Below are positions 10,677-20,844 of a DNA stretch of 64,000 nucleotides, in pieces. This stretch comes from Hyposmocoma kahamanoa (Eukaryota > Arthropoda > Insecta > Lepidoptera > Cosmopterigidae). Under the pieces are notes generated by a model, which had not been told where the DNA came from, did no database searches, and was given only the letters and a program-made list of their open reading frames with translations. Location: positions 5,945,135 to 6,009,134 of the forward strand of contig NW_020653337.1 in NCBI RefSeq assembly GCF_003589595.1, given 5' to 3'. A program made the translations under genes and the position numbers. Position 1 is the stretch's first letter, and every line of letters starts with the position of its first letter.

Positions 10677-10915
10677 AAGTGACATGACGAACAAGTTGTG
10701 CGCCTGATGGTACGCTACACGCCTATCCATAACAGTTGCAATGCAACTCAGAGCTTTAAATCGCAAAGATCTGAGGGGCACGGCCTCTGTGCCCGTCACC
10801 CTGAGACATAAGTTGACAAGTCCCAAGTGCCTATAATTTCGTCAGCAATCTTGCCCTTCAAAACCGAAACACAGTAATGCTGACATTACTGCTTGGCAGC
10901 AGAAATAGGTAAAGT
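10677..10915 (-). repeat. Family B repeat, copy 3 (truncated)
   Basis: Starts with AAGTGACATGACGAACAAG and stops after AGCAGAAATAGGT; the outer ~50 bp with the AGCTCTACTGCTACTA end is missing. Confidence 0.7.
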
Positions 10916-11570
10916 TTCACAAAAAACAATGTTTTGACTATAATTAATAACGTATAATAAAAAATCATTAATTATTTGAAAGCCGTTTTATAGGCTGAAA
11001 AGGTTTTTATATACGCTTATATGTTGTTGTGTTGTAGTGTTGCTGATGTTGTTTTCAAATTAATGAATTTGTAAAAAGAAATCTATATTTGTAAAGGTAG
11101 GGGTCTACGCAAAAGAGAAAAAGTTGGCACTATTATACGAACAAGTTTGGGAGCCTCTGTTGTCGACAATAAAATGCAAAATCTAATTATGCAAATAATT
11201 TTTTTCCTTCAATATTGTAAGTTACATCAATAACGTATACAGATTATATGTCTCACTATTACCTAACATCGGACATCTGTACGAAAACAAAATATATGAA
11301 AACATATATCTCAAAATCTATGTGTAAACATTAATTCCACAAACTAACATTCTAAAGTGTACGCTCATTTGAACGCTGTACGAACACGTTATTACCGAAT
11401 CGTAACTCTAACCGCCAGTGTATTTCACACGCAACCTATTTCACCACAGTTCAAAGTTTGTTCAACATGGTGTATTCCTGCTTTAACCGCACTGAGGTTT
11501 GACGGTTTTACAGGCTAAAACTCAAAAATATTATTAATGTTATTATCTCAGTACAGAGCAATTAAAACAA
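10916..11570. other. AT-rich spacer with an isolated hAT-like terminus
   Basis: At 11136-11157 the minus strand reads CAGAGGCTCCCAAACTTG, a plausible hAT terminal repeat, but no partner end was found. The rest is AT-rich. Confidence 0.3.
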
Positions 11571-11745
11571 CCGACCTCAAAAGTTCATGGAATTACATCT
11601 ATTTGGCAAGTTTTATTGACATCGCTTACCGGAAAGTGCACGAAACCGGATTCATCCCCTAGTTTGCCACCTTTAGGGGTGGAATATTATCTTCAAATTG
11701 AAATGGCACTGAGGTACCCTATTTCGAACAAAAAATTTTGATTGT
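11571..11745 (-). repeat. Family H repeat fragment
   Basis: ACCGACCTCAAAAGTTCATGG, ACCGGAAAGTGC, CGGATTCATCCCCTAGTTTG and GAGGTACCCTATTTC match the right half of the copy at 40906-41582 in reverse orientation. Confidence 0.65.
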
Positions 11746-12988
11746 AATAAATGTCCTATCTTTTTGCGTTTCACAATGCTTTTGTTTTGAACATGATGTC
11801 AGTGACATCTTTTTTCATTTCATATAAATAAATAATAAATAATAATAATATAAAATATATTATTTATATATTATTATTATAATATATCGTTTGTCTTAAC
11901 ACAAATCCATGGGACCTGTAAATTTGGTTTGTTTGGAAAAACAAATAATAAATTTCAAATTCATATAAGTATATGAATTTGATCCAAGGACTGGTTTGAT
12001 AAATGAACTTTTTTAAATTGGTTCACTTCAGTCTGGGTGTTCTATAACCCCCCGGAAGTAATTCCATTGCTCTACTAGTCCAACTACGACGTGCAAAATT
12101 CCCTAATGTAGTTATCTAGCATATAATTTCACAGCCGTGAAAGTCCCTAATAAGTTTCAATGAGAGCCACAGCCCTTAATGCTGCAGCGTCGCATTTTTA
12201 TTAATACCAAATTATTCTCACTGTCAATATTTCTGTCCAATTTAATTATAATACAAACGAATAATTCAATAGTACATTTGGAAAAACATTTGTTTTGACA
12301 TTTGATGTACTTCCCTTTGACAACGGTATCATGTACCTCATGTACTGCGAAATGGACATGGTTGGCATTTAAGACGACGTTACGTATTTTCGATTCCCGT
12401 GTTTGACACAGACCAATGTAATGCTATCTCTTTTGGCTTAAGACGGCACGTAATAGTTAAACAAAGACAATAACATGTTTATGTTTTCGACGTCGAAATG
12501 CATCATATATACATATAACGTCTGATTTATATATGTCAACGTAACATGTCCTTTAGTTTCCATAGTCTAAGCATTAAGCTACTACTCGTTCACTACGCTG
12601 ACTACCTTGAGAAGAACGAGCAAGAAACTCTAGGGATTGCTCTTTTCAAATAAACTTAAATGCTATGGAATACACTTTGAATCAAATTTGTGTGGATTCT
12701 GGAGCCGTGTCGTCTTTTCATACATCTTTATCTAACACGTAGTCTTCAATTTTGTAATATGACTTTTCGATCAAAATATTTAGTACTGGGAAGTTTGTTA
12801 TATCATATTTAATTTGTATCAATGTAATTTGATTGTTATTTGTTTTGTTGTCCATATAATAAATAAATAAATCGTCGTCGGATTTTCACGGTAGTTTTCT
12901 ATTTAACATTATTGTGTTCGCCATTGATACGATAAAAAACTGTAAAATAAGCTCTTAACCCTTTGACACATAAGGGAGTTAAAATTTC
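11746..12988. other. AT-rich spacer with a short dispersed repeat
   Basis: 11905-11945 (GGGACCTGTAAATTTGGTTT, then GTTTGGAAAAACAAAT) resembles 61700-61745 and 63705-63760 (family K). 12840-12870 has an AATAAATAAATAAAT tail that may mark the 3' end of a decayed retroelement. No gene seen. Confidence 0.4.
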
Positions 12989-13032
12989 ATTGCGATATCT
13001 GTAATGACAAATGTCATTACAGATATCGCAAT
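12989..13032. repeat. Perfect 21-bp-arm hairpin
   Basis: Arms of 21 bp, starting ATTGCGATATC, pair perfectly around a 2-nt AA centre. A second perfect hairpin follows 16 bp later. Confidence 0.9.
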
Positions 13033-13048
13033 ACAATACAATACAATG

Positions 13049-13080
13049 TCGATTCCACGTTCAAATGAACGTGGAATCGA
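13049..13080. repeat. Perfect 15-bp-arm hairpin
   Basis: Arms of 15 bp (TCGATTCCACGTTCA and its complement) around a 2-nt AA centre. The loop context CAAATG is the same as in the hairpin at 12989-13032. Confidence 0.9.
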
Positions 13081-13299
13081 TTTTTCCGTAGATGAACTAA
13101 GTAAAAATTAAAAATTTATTTAATCGTTTATTGTACAGAAAAAACAAAAACACATTTAGTAACAAGGAAAATACAAACAAACGGTACTGCTTGTTTCTAA
13201 CAGAAATTTGTTCCTGTACCTAAATACAGGAGACAATAATTATAATAACGAGTAAAAAAAAATTATATATAGGTACTTTGTGACTTTTTTTGCTTAGTG

Positions 13300-13487
13300 A
13301 AGCCGCGCACTAGGGAAACCCTGTGTCGCGGATGCCATGGACACACACAGAGACAGGCACAAATTACACCCAAACTCACGAGAGAAATCAATGTAGACCA
13401 TACAAATATTTCTCCCGGCCCGGTAATCAAAACCGAAACCTCTGCTTGGCCGACCAGCACGGTAACTGGTCGGCCGCGGAGGCAGTC
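13300..13487 (-). mobile_element. SINE family A, copy 4
   Basis: Minus-strand copy: GGGAAACCCTGTGTCGCGG body through TCCCGGCCCGG to GGCCGCGGAGGCAG. The head has lost part of the anticodon region. Confidence 0.75.
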
Positions 13488-13739
13488 AATTCTCCACGAG
13501 TATCTTTTGTTTTCATTGTCAATTAAAAAAACATATTGAATTCCTATTTTTAAACGACTTCAAATTAAAGAGGAGGTTCTGAATTCGAAATTTTTTACCC
13601 GTTTTGGGTGTATGTTACGCTATTACTCCGACATTTGTGAACCGATATCGATTACTCTTTTTTGGGGTAACCTATCACAAAGTCGAAAATGTTTTGTCCG
13701 AAATAACGTTTGTTCGAATTTTCATTACACCGAAAACGT

Positions 13740-14137
13740 GCCGTGCGGGAAGCCGGGGCACGTGGAGAGCGCCCCGGCTAGTGAGGGTGCGGCTTGCCGC
13801 CAAAACCGCCGTCCAGGCGGTGTGGGAGGAGGCCCTCTGATCGGCCAGATAGGGGCAGCGCACCGTCCAGGCGCTGCTCCCGTGGCCGATTGGAGGAAGA
13901 GGAGGCACGGGTCCCTCACCTACCGCCTTGTGCAGGTACACACCGAACACGGCTGTTTCGGTGACTACCTGCACAAGATCGCACGGAGGGAGGTGACCCC
14001 GGAGTGTCCCAGCGCGGCGCTGCTACAGACTCTGCTGCAGCTGCTGGCTCCAGCTCTCAATTCCCAGCATAGTTAGAGCCATTCTGGGTAGCTAGAGATC
14101 ATGACAGGCGATGGCGAGGACCTGATGTCGCCGAGAA
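13740..14137 (+). pseudogene. R1-clade-like reverse transcriptase C-terminal fragment
   Basis: GC-rich against an AT-rich background. The plus frame encodes GSLTYRLVQVHTEHGCFGDY, then LHKIARREVTPECP. R1-clade elements carry an RLxQVLTGHGCFGxYL motif followed by a CCHC-like zinc motif. Here the sequence jumps from TPECP to an unrelated tail, so the HxxC part is missing and an internal deletion is likely. 5' truncated and dead. It is followed by a run of A and telomere-like GGTTAGGTTAAGTTAGG. Confidence 0.6.
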
Positions 14138-14160
14138 AAAAGGTTAGGTTAAGTTAGGCT
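14138..14160 (+). repeat. Degenerate TTAGG telomere-type repeat
   Basis: GGTTAGGTTAAGTTAGG is about three units of the insect TTAGG repeat with one variant base, directly after an A-run that could be the 3' end of the R1-type fragment. Confidence 0.5.
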
Positions 14161-14416
14161 TAAAAGAAAAAACATTTTCCTCTCAAAATTACTTTCGAAG
14201 TTATGAAATTGCGACCAAACGTTATTTCTAGCAAATGTCATTTCGGACCACTGATGGGTAACCTTTTGTGGTGGAAGGGGGATACTTCAGTAGTGGTCCC
14301 ATTAAAATTTGAAGAAAATTTTCCATCTCTAAGGATGGCAAATTACTTATTTATATATCAAATTATTTGAGGTCAGTCAGAGTTCTTTTACAATTTAATG
14401 TTGAAAAACCAACGAA

Positions 14417-14540
14417 TTTGGCAGAGTGTAGTGCAGGCAGTAGCCGGTTTGTTTTCTAAATAAACATATTAAGTTTACATTGACTTACGAATTCTTTCAT
14501 TGAATATAGTCCAGCTCTATTCGCATAAAGAACGGTTTTT
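14417..14540 (+). repeat. Family D repeat, copy 1
   Basis: About 125 bp shared with 17067-17200: GTGTAGTGCAGGCA, CCGGTTTGTTT, TTTACATTGACTTACGAATT, ATATAGTCCAGCTCTATTCG and CATAAAGAACG. Nature unknown. Confidence 0.7.
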
Positions 14541-15180
14541 AAATATAAATAACACCAAACAACCAATGTTGTGTGGTCAAAAATATCTATTTTGGGTCTC
14601 ATAATATTAGGACTATGCATGCGTATTCATAAAATAAAAAATACCGTATGTAATCGTAACAAGGTTGGGAATATACTATTAAAGACGTTGTTCTTATGGG
14701 CAATGTATTTATTGCTAAAGAGCGAAGTAAATAACGTGTGAGATGCTTATCTTAACGAGCGCGTTTACATCCAGAAGCGATGCCGTCATTTCATTGTAAG
14801 AGCACACAAATACCTTTCTACATATGTACAAAGCTACACAGTACATAATAACGGAAGGGAGGAAAAGTTAATAGAAGTTTACGTTGCTCTGTTCGAGATT
14901 ATACATATTGCAAATGAATTTATTCACGTATGAGAAATTTTGAGATGAAAATGTACGAGTTCTAAACAAGCGTAACTTTTTCAAATGTTTTTGTCGAGTG
15001 CTGAAAACACTTCGAGAATCTTTTTTGTTCACCGTTACTTATGGTGAATAAGAATATGTGATTATTTAATCAGAATTTACTCGGAGTGAACAAAAGGAGC
15101 CTCCCCGCTCGACGTACCATTTTTTTCCTATACTTTAATAAATTTATTTATTTGAAAAACTTACAAACTTTGCATTGACA
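14541..15180. other. AT-rich spacer
   Basis: No gene or repeat recognised. Confidence 0.5.
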
Positions 15181-15184
15181 GTGT

Positions 15185-16122
15185 TAAACTTCATCATCAT
15201 CTGCCTGTCGCAGTCCACTTCTGGACATATTCAGCTTGTCGCATCTGCTACCAGCAGCCTTTCGCAAATCGTCACTCCATCTGGCCAGAGGGTGTCCTAC
15301 ACTACATATACCGAGCCGTGGTCTCCACTCAAGTACTCTCTTCTCCCATCGGTTGTCGATTCTTCGACAGATAAGGCCAACCCTCTGCCACTTCAGCTTG
15401 CTTAATCTACCATTCTCTTGTAGAGTCGAAGCTAGAAAATATCAACCATCGCTGAAAAGTAGCCTGCTTGTCGGTTTCCTATCGGATACATTTCGGGGAA
15501 TGTGCGCAGAAACTTTTCAATTTAGTTCCACTCTCACCGTTCCGCCTTCGGTCGACTAGAAGGTCCGGAACACTCCATCCTTATGTCGTTGATATACTCC
15601 TTATTCGCACTAAGCGCTTTGTTTCCTCCTTTCTGATGCATACGACAAAGGAATGGAAAACTCTAATCTGTGTTTCCCGAAAAGTACAATTTGGGGCTAT
15701 TCAAGGCTAGAGTGAATAGACGTTTTTTAAGCAAACGCGTCCCGTCGTCGATCATATCGTCGCTTAACATCAGGTGAGATTTTGGCCAAGCATGTGTCTA
15801 TTCTATATTCTTAAAAAAACGAGCTATATCGACGACCTTGGTTCTCTGTTGGATAACTTCGTCCCGTACCTTGTCGTGCAGAGAAACTTCAAGCGCAGCT
15901 CGTTCCATAGCTCGCTGAGCGAGTTTTAACTGGTGAACTAACCGTATCGTGAGTGTCCACGTCTCGGCTCCGTATTCTCATAAAAGGTAGAACGCATTGA
16001 TTGAAAACCTCTGTTTTCAAACTTTGCGGTATGGTGATGAGAAGACTCAACGTAGTTTACCAAACGCTGTCCAGCCAAGCTGAATCCTCCTCTTGGTTTC
16101 CCTCTCGAATAGTATAGTACTT
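15185..16122 (-). pseudogene. RTE-like reverse transcriptase C-terminal region, interrupted
   Basis: The minus strand encodes IQLGWTAFGKL (~16080), then YGAETWTLTIRLVHQLKLAQ, RAMERAALEVSL and RTKVVDIA (~15820-15990). After an interruption KLKWQRVGLICRRIDNRWEK and VLEWRPRL, ARWSDDLRKAAGSR (~15190-15410) follow. These are characteristic C-terminal motifs of insect RTE-type elements, in correct order. A plus-strand retroelement fragment (15417-15812) is inserted between IA and KLKW. The catalytic core is absent and stops are present, so it is dead. Confidence 0.75.
15417..15812 (+). pseudogene. 5'-truncated non-LTR retroelement C-terminus inserted in the RTE copy
   Basis: The plus strand encodes VSYRIHFGECAQKLFNL (~15470-15520), then TLHPYVVDILLIRTKRFVSS and TKEWKTL. 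From knowledge of insect non-LTR RTs this is the YRIxxGECxxELFxLxP to RTAxxWNxLPxxVFPExYxLxxFKxRVN terminal region, with a short 3'UTR and an A-run at 15807-15813. It is opposite in strand to the surrounding RTE sequence. Frames are broken, so it is dead. Confidence 0.65.
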
Positions 16123-16215
16123 CTCTTCTTTACAAAGGGAGATAAATATCTACTTAAAAACTACAGGCCCATCTTTCTCCCGAGGCACGGCTACAAGCTG
16201 TTTTCTAGAGTCATT
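16108..16215 (+). pseudogene. RTE-like reverse transcriptase N-terminal RT fragment
   Basis: The plus strand encodes VLLFFTKGDKYLLKNYRPIF and HGYKLFSRVI, matching the KKGDxxxLxNYRPISLLxxxYKLFSRVI block of RTE-type RTs. It lies head to tail against the minus-strand RTE piece ending at about 16122, so two RTE fragments of opposite orientation meet here. Only ~35 residues are kept. Confidence 0.65.
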
Positions 16216-16522
16216 CATTACGAATGTCTCGCCAGTGATAAATTTGCAACGTTGCAATTAGGGCAAGACATCTGTGTTTGGACTAGATAATTCATTATCT
16301 GTATTTCAGACTTTCTGATTCAGATCTGTATTTCATGATCGAGATGCGTGCAGGGATCAGGAGGAAACCTTTGCTTAGCAGTGGGATACATGAGGCAAAT
16401 TGTAGGTAATTGTAATTATATTTCAGACATCAGCGCTCCTCCTTGAATACAAGAACATAAAACAGATTCCAAAAATAATATTGTCAAACGCAACCTGAAC
16501 AACAATTGGCGAGTACCTTATG

Positions 16523-16917
16523 GCGCGTTCCCATTATGTCGTGACGACAGATAGTCGTACAGTTTAACGTGTCGTAGCTTGTATATCTAAATGAAATTGT
16601 TCACATATAGAACAACATGAGTTGCGACGTTGAAGTTACGACGACCGACTGTTGTGACAATGGGAAGAGCTAGATAGATAAGTAAATAAAACGTTACGAT
16701 TAAAATGTGACGACAATCTGTCGTGGAAACGAGAAGGCATCTGCCGTGAACTAATAAATTGTCGTCACGATCTAGTGAGAACAGCTAGACGCGACTATCG
16801 TTCAGCATAAAATAAACGTTCCGACACAGTCACGACAGAAAGTCGTGCTATGGGAACGGGCTAGACGCGACAGTCGTGCAACGATAAATAAAACGTGACG
16901 ACATAATGGGAACGCGC
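16523..16917. mobile_element. MITE with 20-bp-class terminal inverted repeats
   Basis: Ends GCGCGTTCCCATTATGTCGT and its complement (ACGACATAATGGGAACGCGC). The interior is full of GTCGTCACGAC-type palindromic subrepeats. About 395 bp with no ORF. No clear target duplication. Confidence 0.75.
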
Positions 16918-17059
16918 TCTAACACAGATTGGCAAATCCTTCACCACGATGGCAAAAATTGCAAAATACGGATGTTCATTTTGCAGGTTACGGCAAGATT
17001 GTCGAGAAAAGGCACTACTCAAGGCGCGTGCCGAGCACTAGTGCTAATTAGCCACTTAG

Positions 17060-17205
17060 AAATCGAGAATTTGGTACCGTGTAGTGCAGGCAACGGCCGG
17101 TTTGTTTGCCTAAACAAAATACTATTGAGTTTACATTGACTTACGAATTCTTTGCTTGAATATAGTCCAGCTCTATTCGCATAAAGAACGATCTTTAAAA
17201 CCTTT
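17060..17205 (+). repeat. Family D repeat, copy 2
   Basis: Same block as 14417-14540, with TTGACTTACGAATTCTTTG and ATATAGTCCAGCTCTATTCG; a few substitutions and small indels separate the two. Confidence 0.7.
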
Positions 17206-17796
17206 AAATATTAATAAATGTCGTAATATTGCTATGCCTTCTATATTTCATCTCTTTTGTAATGAAATTATGTAAAAATCTTTTAATTAGATTAATGATA
17301 ATTCAGTGATTGCCAAATGCACAAATATCCACATTTATTCTAAAAACTTTTTTATGAATCCGCGTCTGCCTCTGCAGATGTCGTCATAACTCATATCTGC
17401 AGTATCCCTGATATGTACCTACGGTCAGGTTCTACACAAACAAAAAACTCTACCGTCAGTCACCACCTCTTATGTTTATTCTAATAATTAACATCTTTCT
17501 TGATACTGATCAAAGGTGAGTTTATATCAGAATGAGAGCAATCTAATATCATAAAGTTGAAGTTGAAGATATCAACCAACTACCATTCTTTCCTACTAAA
17601 AACAAATTGTCCAACAATGATATCGTCTCAGTGACTACATTTGTAGTAGATTAATCACCAAACTTGAACTAAGTAACTAGAACCATGAATCACGAGATAA
17701 GACGTTGTTGACACCGGCGTCGGTCGTTACGATAAACTTTTTAACCAACTTTGAGAACAAGAATAGTAATGGTTTTTGAAATTGATACAATACGAT
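17206..17796. other. AT-rich spacer
   Basis: No gene or repeat recognised. Confidence 0.5.
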
Positions 17797-17910
17797 AGTT
17801 GTAGCAGAGCTTCTTGTGAAAGAGTTTATCCAGGGTAGTACTGTCATCTTACCTATTTCTTCCTCCAATGTGAAATGTAAGCATTACTGTGTTCCGGTTT
17901 TGAAGGGTGT
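17797..17910 (+). repeat. Family B repeat, copy 4 (left part only)
   Basis: GTAGCAGAGCTTCTTGTGAA to TGTTCCGGTTTTGAAGGGTG, then it stops and unrelated, partly palindromic sequence begins. Confidence 0.7.
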
Positions 17911-18737
17911 AACGGCCGTGTGTGACCACACATGGCGTCTTTTGCACTGCAGTGATTGTATCGCAGTGTAAAAATTACAGTCGCTAATCGTCTAGTTTTA
18001 CACACATGCACGACTTAAGCAGCCATGTGATCGCAATGCAAACACGATCAGCCGCAACACTTTTTTCTATGGTATTGGAAATTCACCCGCCTGCACCATT
18101 TTGTTGCGATGCACAAGCGAGTCAATCGTCGTCAATCATCGATTAAAACGTGTGCGTGCATAAGCATCTATTGAACGGCGCGCTTGCATCGATAAAACCG
18201 CATTATGTTTAATGATTCAATGTGAGCGACTGCATTCGTGAGTTCCACATACGCGCGTTTGTATCACTGCTAAAAATCTGTGTATTTGTCAAAACTTATC
18301 CTCAACATTTCAAAACACGTGGTGAAATTAATTGAAGGTAGACTAGAGCAAAAATTATGAATCTTTTGTACCAACCTCGTTGCCATAAAGTAAATTATAA
18401 GAAAAACTGCTTCAACATGTGTATAATTATTTTCAACAATTTGACAAATGAAATGAAATTGTTGCAAGGACGTACTTTTAAACTACAATTGATAAAATGA
18501 TTTTTGACACATTGCTTCTATAGTAGTAAAGAATACTTAGAATTTCCAAATACAAAATCTTGAAGTGCAATTAACAATAGAAGCCGAACATGATATTAAT
18601 ATTTGTACATCTGCTTGCATTTGAATACAATGTACCTAATTTTATTTAATACCTTTATTACTGTCTGACAAATAAACGTATTCTATTCTATTGTAGTCAT
18701 CGCCCTAAAACGAACAAATGACTTGTATTTTATGAGG
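17911..18737. other. Unassigned sequence with a retroelement-like 3' tail
   Basis: 17911-18260 is richer in GC and CpG, with short inverted motifs (GTGTGACCACAC, TGCACTGCAGTG); possibly a MITE, ends not found. 18665-18695 (ACAAATAAACGTATTCTATT followed by CTATT) resembles the 3' tail of an insect non-LTR element. No gene. Confidence 0.35.
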
Positions 18738-19022
18738 CCAAGTAACGGGATGAACAAGTCGTGCCTTGTTATAAGCAACACGCCTATCCATAACAGTTGC
18801 AGTGCCACTCAGAGCTTTATATCGCAAAGACCTTAGGGGCACTGCCACTGCGCCCAATCACCCAGAGACATAAATTAACAAGTCCCAAGTCTTTGTGATT
18901 TCACCAGCATCCTTACCTTTAAAACAGTAATACTCACATTACTGCTTGGCAACAGAAATAGGTGTAACGTGGTAGTACTTCCCTGAACAAACTCACTTCA
19001 CAAGGGCTCTACTGCTAATAAA
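18738..19022 (-). repeat. Family B repeat, copy 5
   Basis: Full-length minus-strand copy, AGTAACGGGATGAACAAGTC to AGGGCTCTACTGCTAATAAA. Confidence 0.75.
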
Positions 19023-19045
19023 CTGACCAAAATCAGTGTATTATA

Positions 19046-19221
19046 CATTGACTTACAATTATATGGACGTCGGGTCCGCGCTAAAAAGTGTCCGCACTTG
19101 TAAGGCGCTAAAATCGTATACAGAGCGCCAAACTCCGCTTTAGTCTTCATTTGTTCGACTGACAGCGCGATACTGCGATGACATTACAATTTAAATTTCG
19201 AATAGGTTGACTTGGGACATT
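19046..19221. mobile_element. MITE family F, copy cut by the assembly gap
   Basis: 176 bp that match 41202-41377 with two substitutions. It begins with the same terminal repeat, CATTGACTTACAATTATATG. The right end lies in the N run. Confidence 0.85.
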
Positions 19222-19621
19222 NNNNNNNNNNNNNNNNNNNNNNNNNNNNNNNNNNNNNNNNNNNNNNNNNNNNNNNNNNNNNNNNNNNNNNNNNNNNNNN
19301 NNNNNNNNNNNNNNNNNNNNNNNNNNNNNNNNNNNNNNNNNNNNNNNNNNNNNNNNNNNNNNNNNNNNNNNNNNNNNNNNNNNNNNNNNNNNNNNNNNNN
19401 NNNNNNNNNNNNNNNNNNNNNNNNNNNNNNNNNNNNNNNNNNNNNNNNNNNNNNNNNNNNNNNNNNNNNNNNNNNNNNNNNNNNNNNNNNNNNNNNNNNN
19501 NNNNNNNNNNNNNNNNNNNNNNNNNNNNNNNNNNNNNNNNNNNNNNNNNNNNNNNNNNNNNNNNNNNNNNNNNNNNNNNNNNNNNNNNNNNNNNNNNNNN
19601 NNNNNNNNNNNNNNNNNNNNN
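19222..19621. other. Assembly gap, 400 N
   Basis: Exactly 400 undetermined bases, so a placeholder or estimated gap. It begins where the sister MITE at 41 kb enters a T-run and ends at the left arm of a long inverted repeat. Confidence 1.
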
Positions 19622-19627
19622 ATATTA

Positions 19628-19973
19628 TGCTTTGATTAATCAATTTCTACAGGCATACCAATAGAAATCATGGCATATGGACTCTTTGCCACTGCTGCAG
19701 AATTAAATCACAAGTTACATTGAATTAACATGTGCTTTTTTGCCATAACTGATGACCTCGATGGCCCAGCGACCTTCACTGTAGGCGCTATATAACCTGG
19801 GACCTTCTTAGATAGCACCCACAGTGCAGGTCGCTAGGCCATCAAGGTCATGCCAGTTATGGTAAAAAAGCAAAACAAAACTTCATGTAATTTGTGATTT
19901 AATTGTGCAGCAGTGGTGAAGAGTATGCCATGATTTCTATCGGTATGCCTGTAGAAATTGATTAAACAAAGCA
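19628..19973. repeat. Long foldback element, ~140-bp arms
   Basis: TCAATTTCTACAGGCATACC, AGAAATCATGGCAT, CCACTGCTGCA and GCCATAACTG in the left arm recur inverted in 19850-19973. The spacer is ~65 bp with its own small palindrome (CAGCGACCTTCACTG / CAGTGCAGGTCGCTAG). No ORF. The left boundary may lie in the gap. Confidence 0.8.
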
Positions 19974-20378
19974 TTACATAATACATTTATTTACATTTTA
20001 TAATGTTTTAACTTATTATTGTATTAACGAAAATTAAAACAATCCACAAACGAATAGTATCACTATACAAAAAGCCTTACATATATAGCATCGCCATGTT
20101 GTTTGCTATTATAAAATACCACCTGGTAAGTTGTCTTTTTCAATTCCTGTGGCTATGACGGTTAAGGTAGCTGCCCTTGCTGACCCGCTGTATAATGTTA
20201 TTATATTAAACTTTTGTGTAATGATGGATAATACTACCCACTTACAATATTTGTCGACCTTCATGAAGGAAGAATTTTGGCCGAAGGGAGTCATATATCG
20301 GCGACTCCGAGGCAGGTTACCCTGACATCAGAGTGTGCCACACGTCGTCGACAAGTGCAATTCGTATAAGTAGATTGA
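19974..20378. other. AT-rich spacer
   Basis: No feature recognised. Confidence 0.5.
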
Positions 20379-20844
20379 AGTATCGGCACGCTATGATGGC
20401 CGTTTTGACGTTTGTCCGCTCATCTAGTTTCGTAGTAATTCTTAACAACGTTGAAGGAGCTAATTGATGTACATTGTTGTCAATAGTGAGGTGCAGCAAA
20501 ATTTATGGATGTGCAATTATACGACACATTCGACTGCATTTGTTTTTCGAAATTCGAAACTTTTAAAAATGAAATTCAATGCGATCGTCACTTCGAGGAT
20601 CGCTGTCCAGCACAACTTCTACCTCCGGCAAACTCGCGTCAAAGCTCAATGCAAAACAAAGCAGTTTCGAATTGACGATGTATTTAACATAACGTAAACA
20701 TTTTTATTTTCCTTTTCTTAAAACTTTTTCATCTAAAAACTTATCGATGCGATTCGCATTTGATTATATTTTTTTCGATAATGAATTGAGATTTGACCTC
20801 ACTACTGTAATCTGTCAAAACAGCCATCATAGCGTGCCGCTACT
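20379..20844. mobile_element. Possible non-autonomous DNA element with a THAP-like scrap
   Basis: Near-identical inverted ~30-bp ends (CGGCACGCTATGATGG with GTTTTGAC) at 20379-20409 and 20814-20844. Inside, the plus strand near 20580-20660 can be read as CDRHFEDRCPAQLLPP, reminiscent of the Cys/His half of a THAP zinc finger as used by P-type transposases. The THAP reading is weak; the inverted ends are solid. Confidence 0.45.

Larger units (their letters stand above)
13680..14275. repeat. Foldback (MITE-like) element split by an insertion
   Basis: 13683-13727 (TGTCCGAAATAACGTTTGTT region) is an imperfect inverted match to 14200-14250 (CCAAACGTTATTTCTAGC, ATTTCGGACC). The arms enclose the R1-type fragment. 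Element ends not fixed. Confidence 0.5.
13548..14380 (+). repeat. Family H repeat broken by nested insertions
   Basis: The left part ACGACTTCAAATTAAAGAGG, TATGTTACGCTATTACTCCG and the right part GTGGTCCCATTAAAATTTGA, then ATTATTTGAGGTCAG, match family H. Between them lie a foldback element and a GC-rich R1-type fragment. Confidence 0.6.

Noticed and set aside
13675..13974. Minus-strand frames of 64-99 codons in the GC-rich island
   Set aside because: Antisense shadow of the R1-type fragment; GC-rich sequence has few stops.
19191..19664. Open frames of about 140-150 codons across the N run
   Set aside because: They are open only because N codons are not counted as stops.
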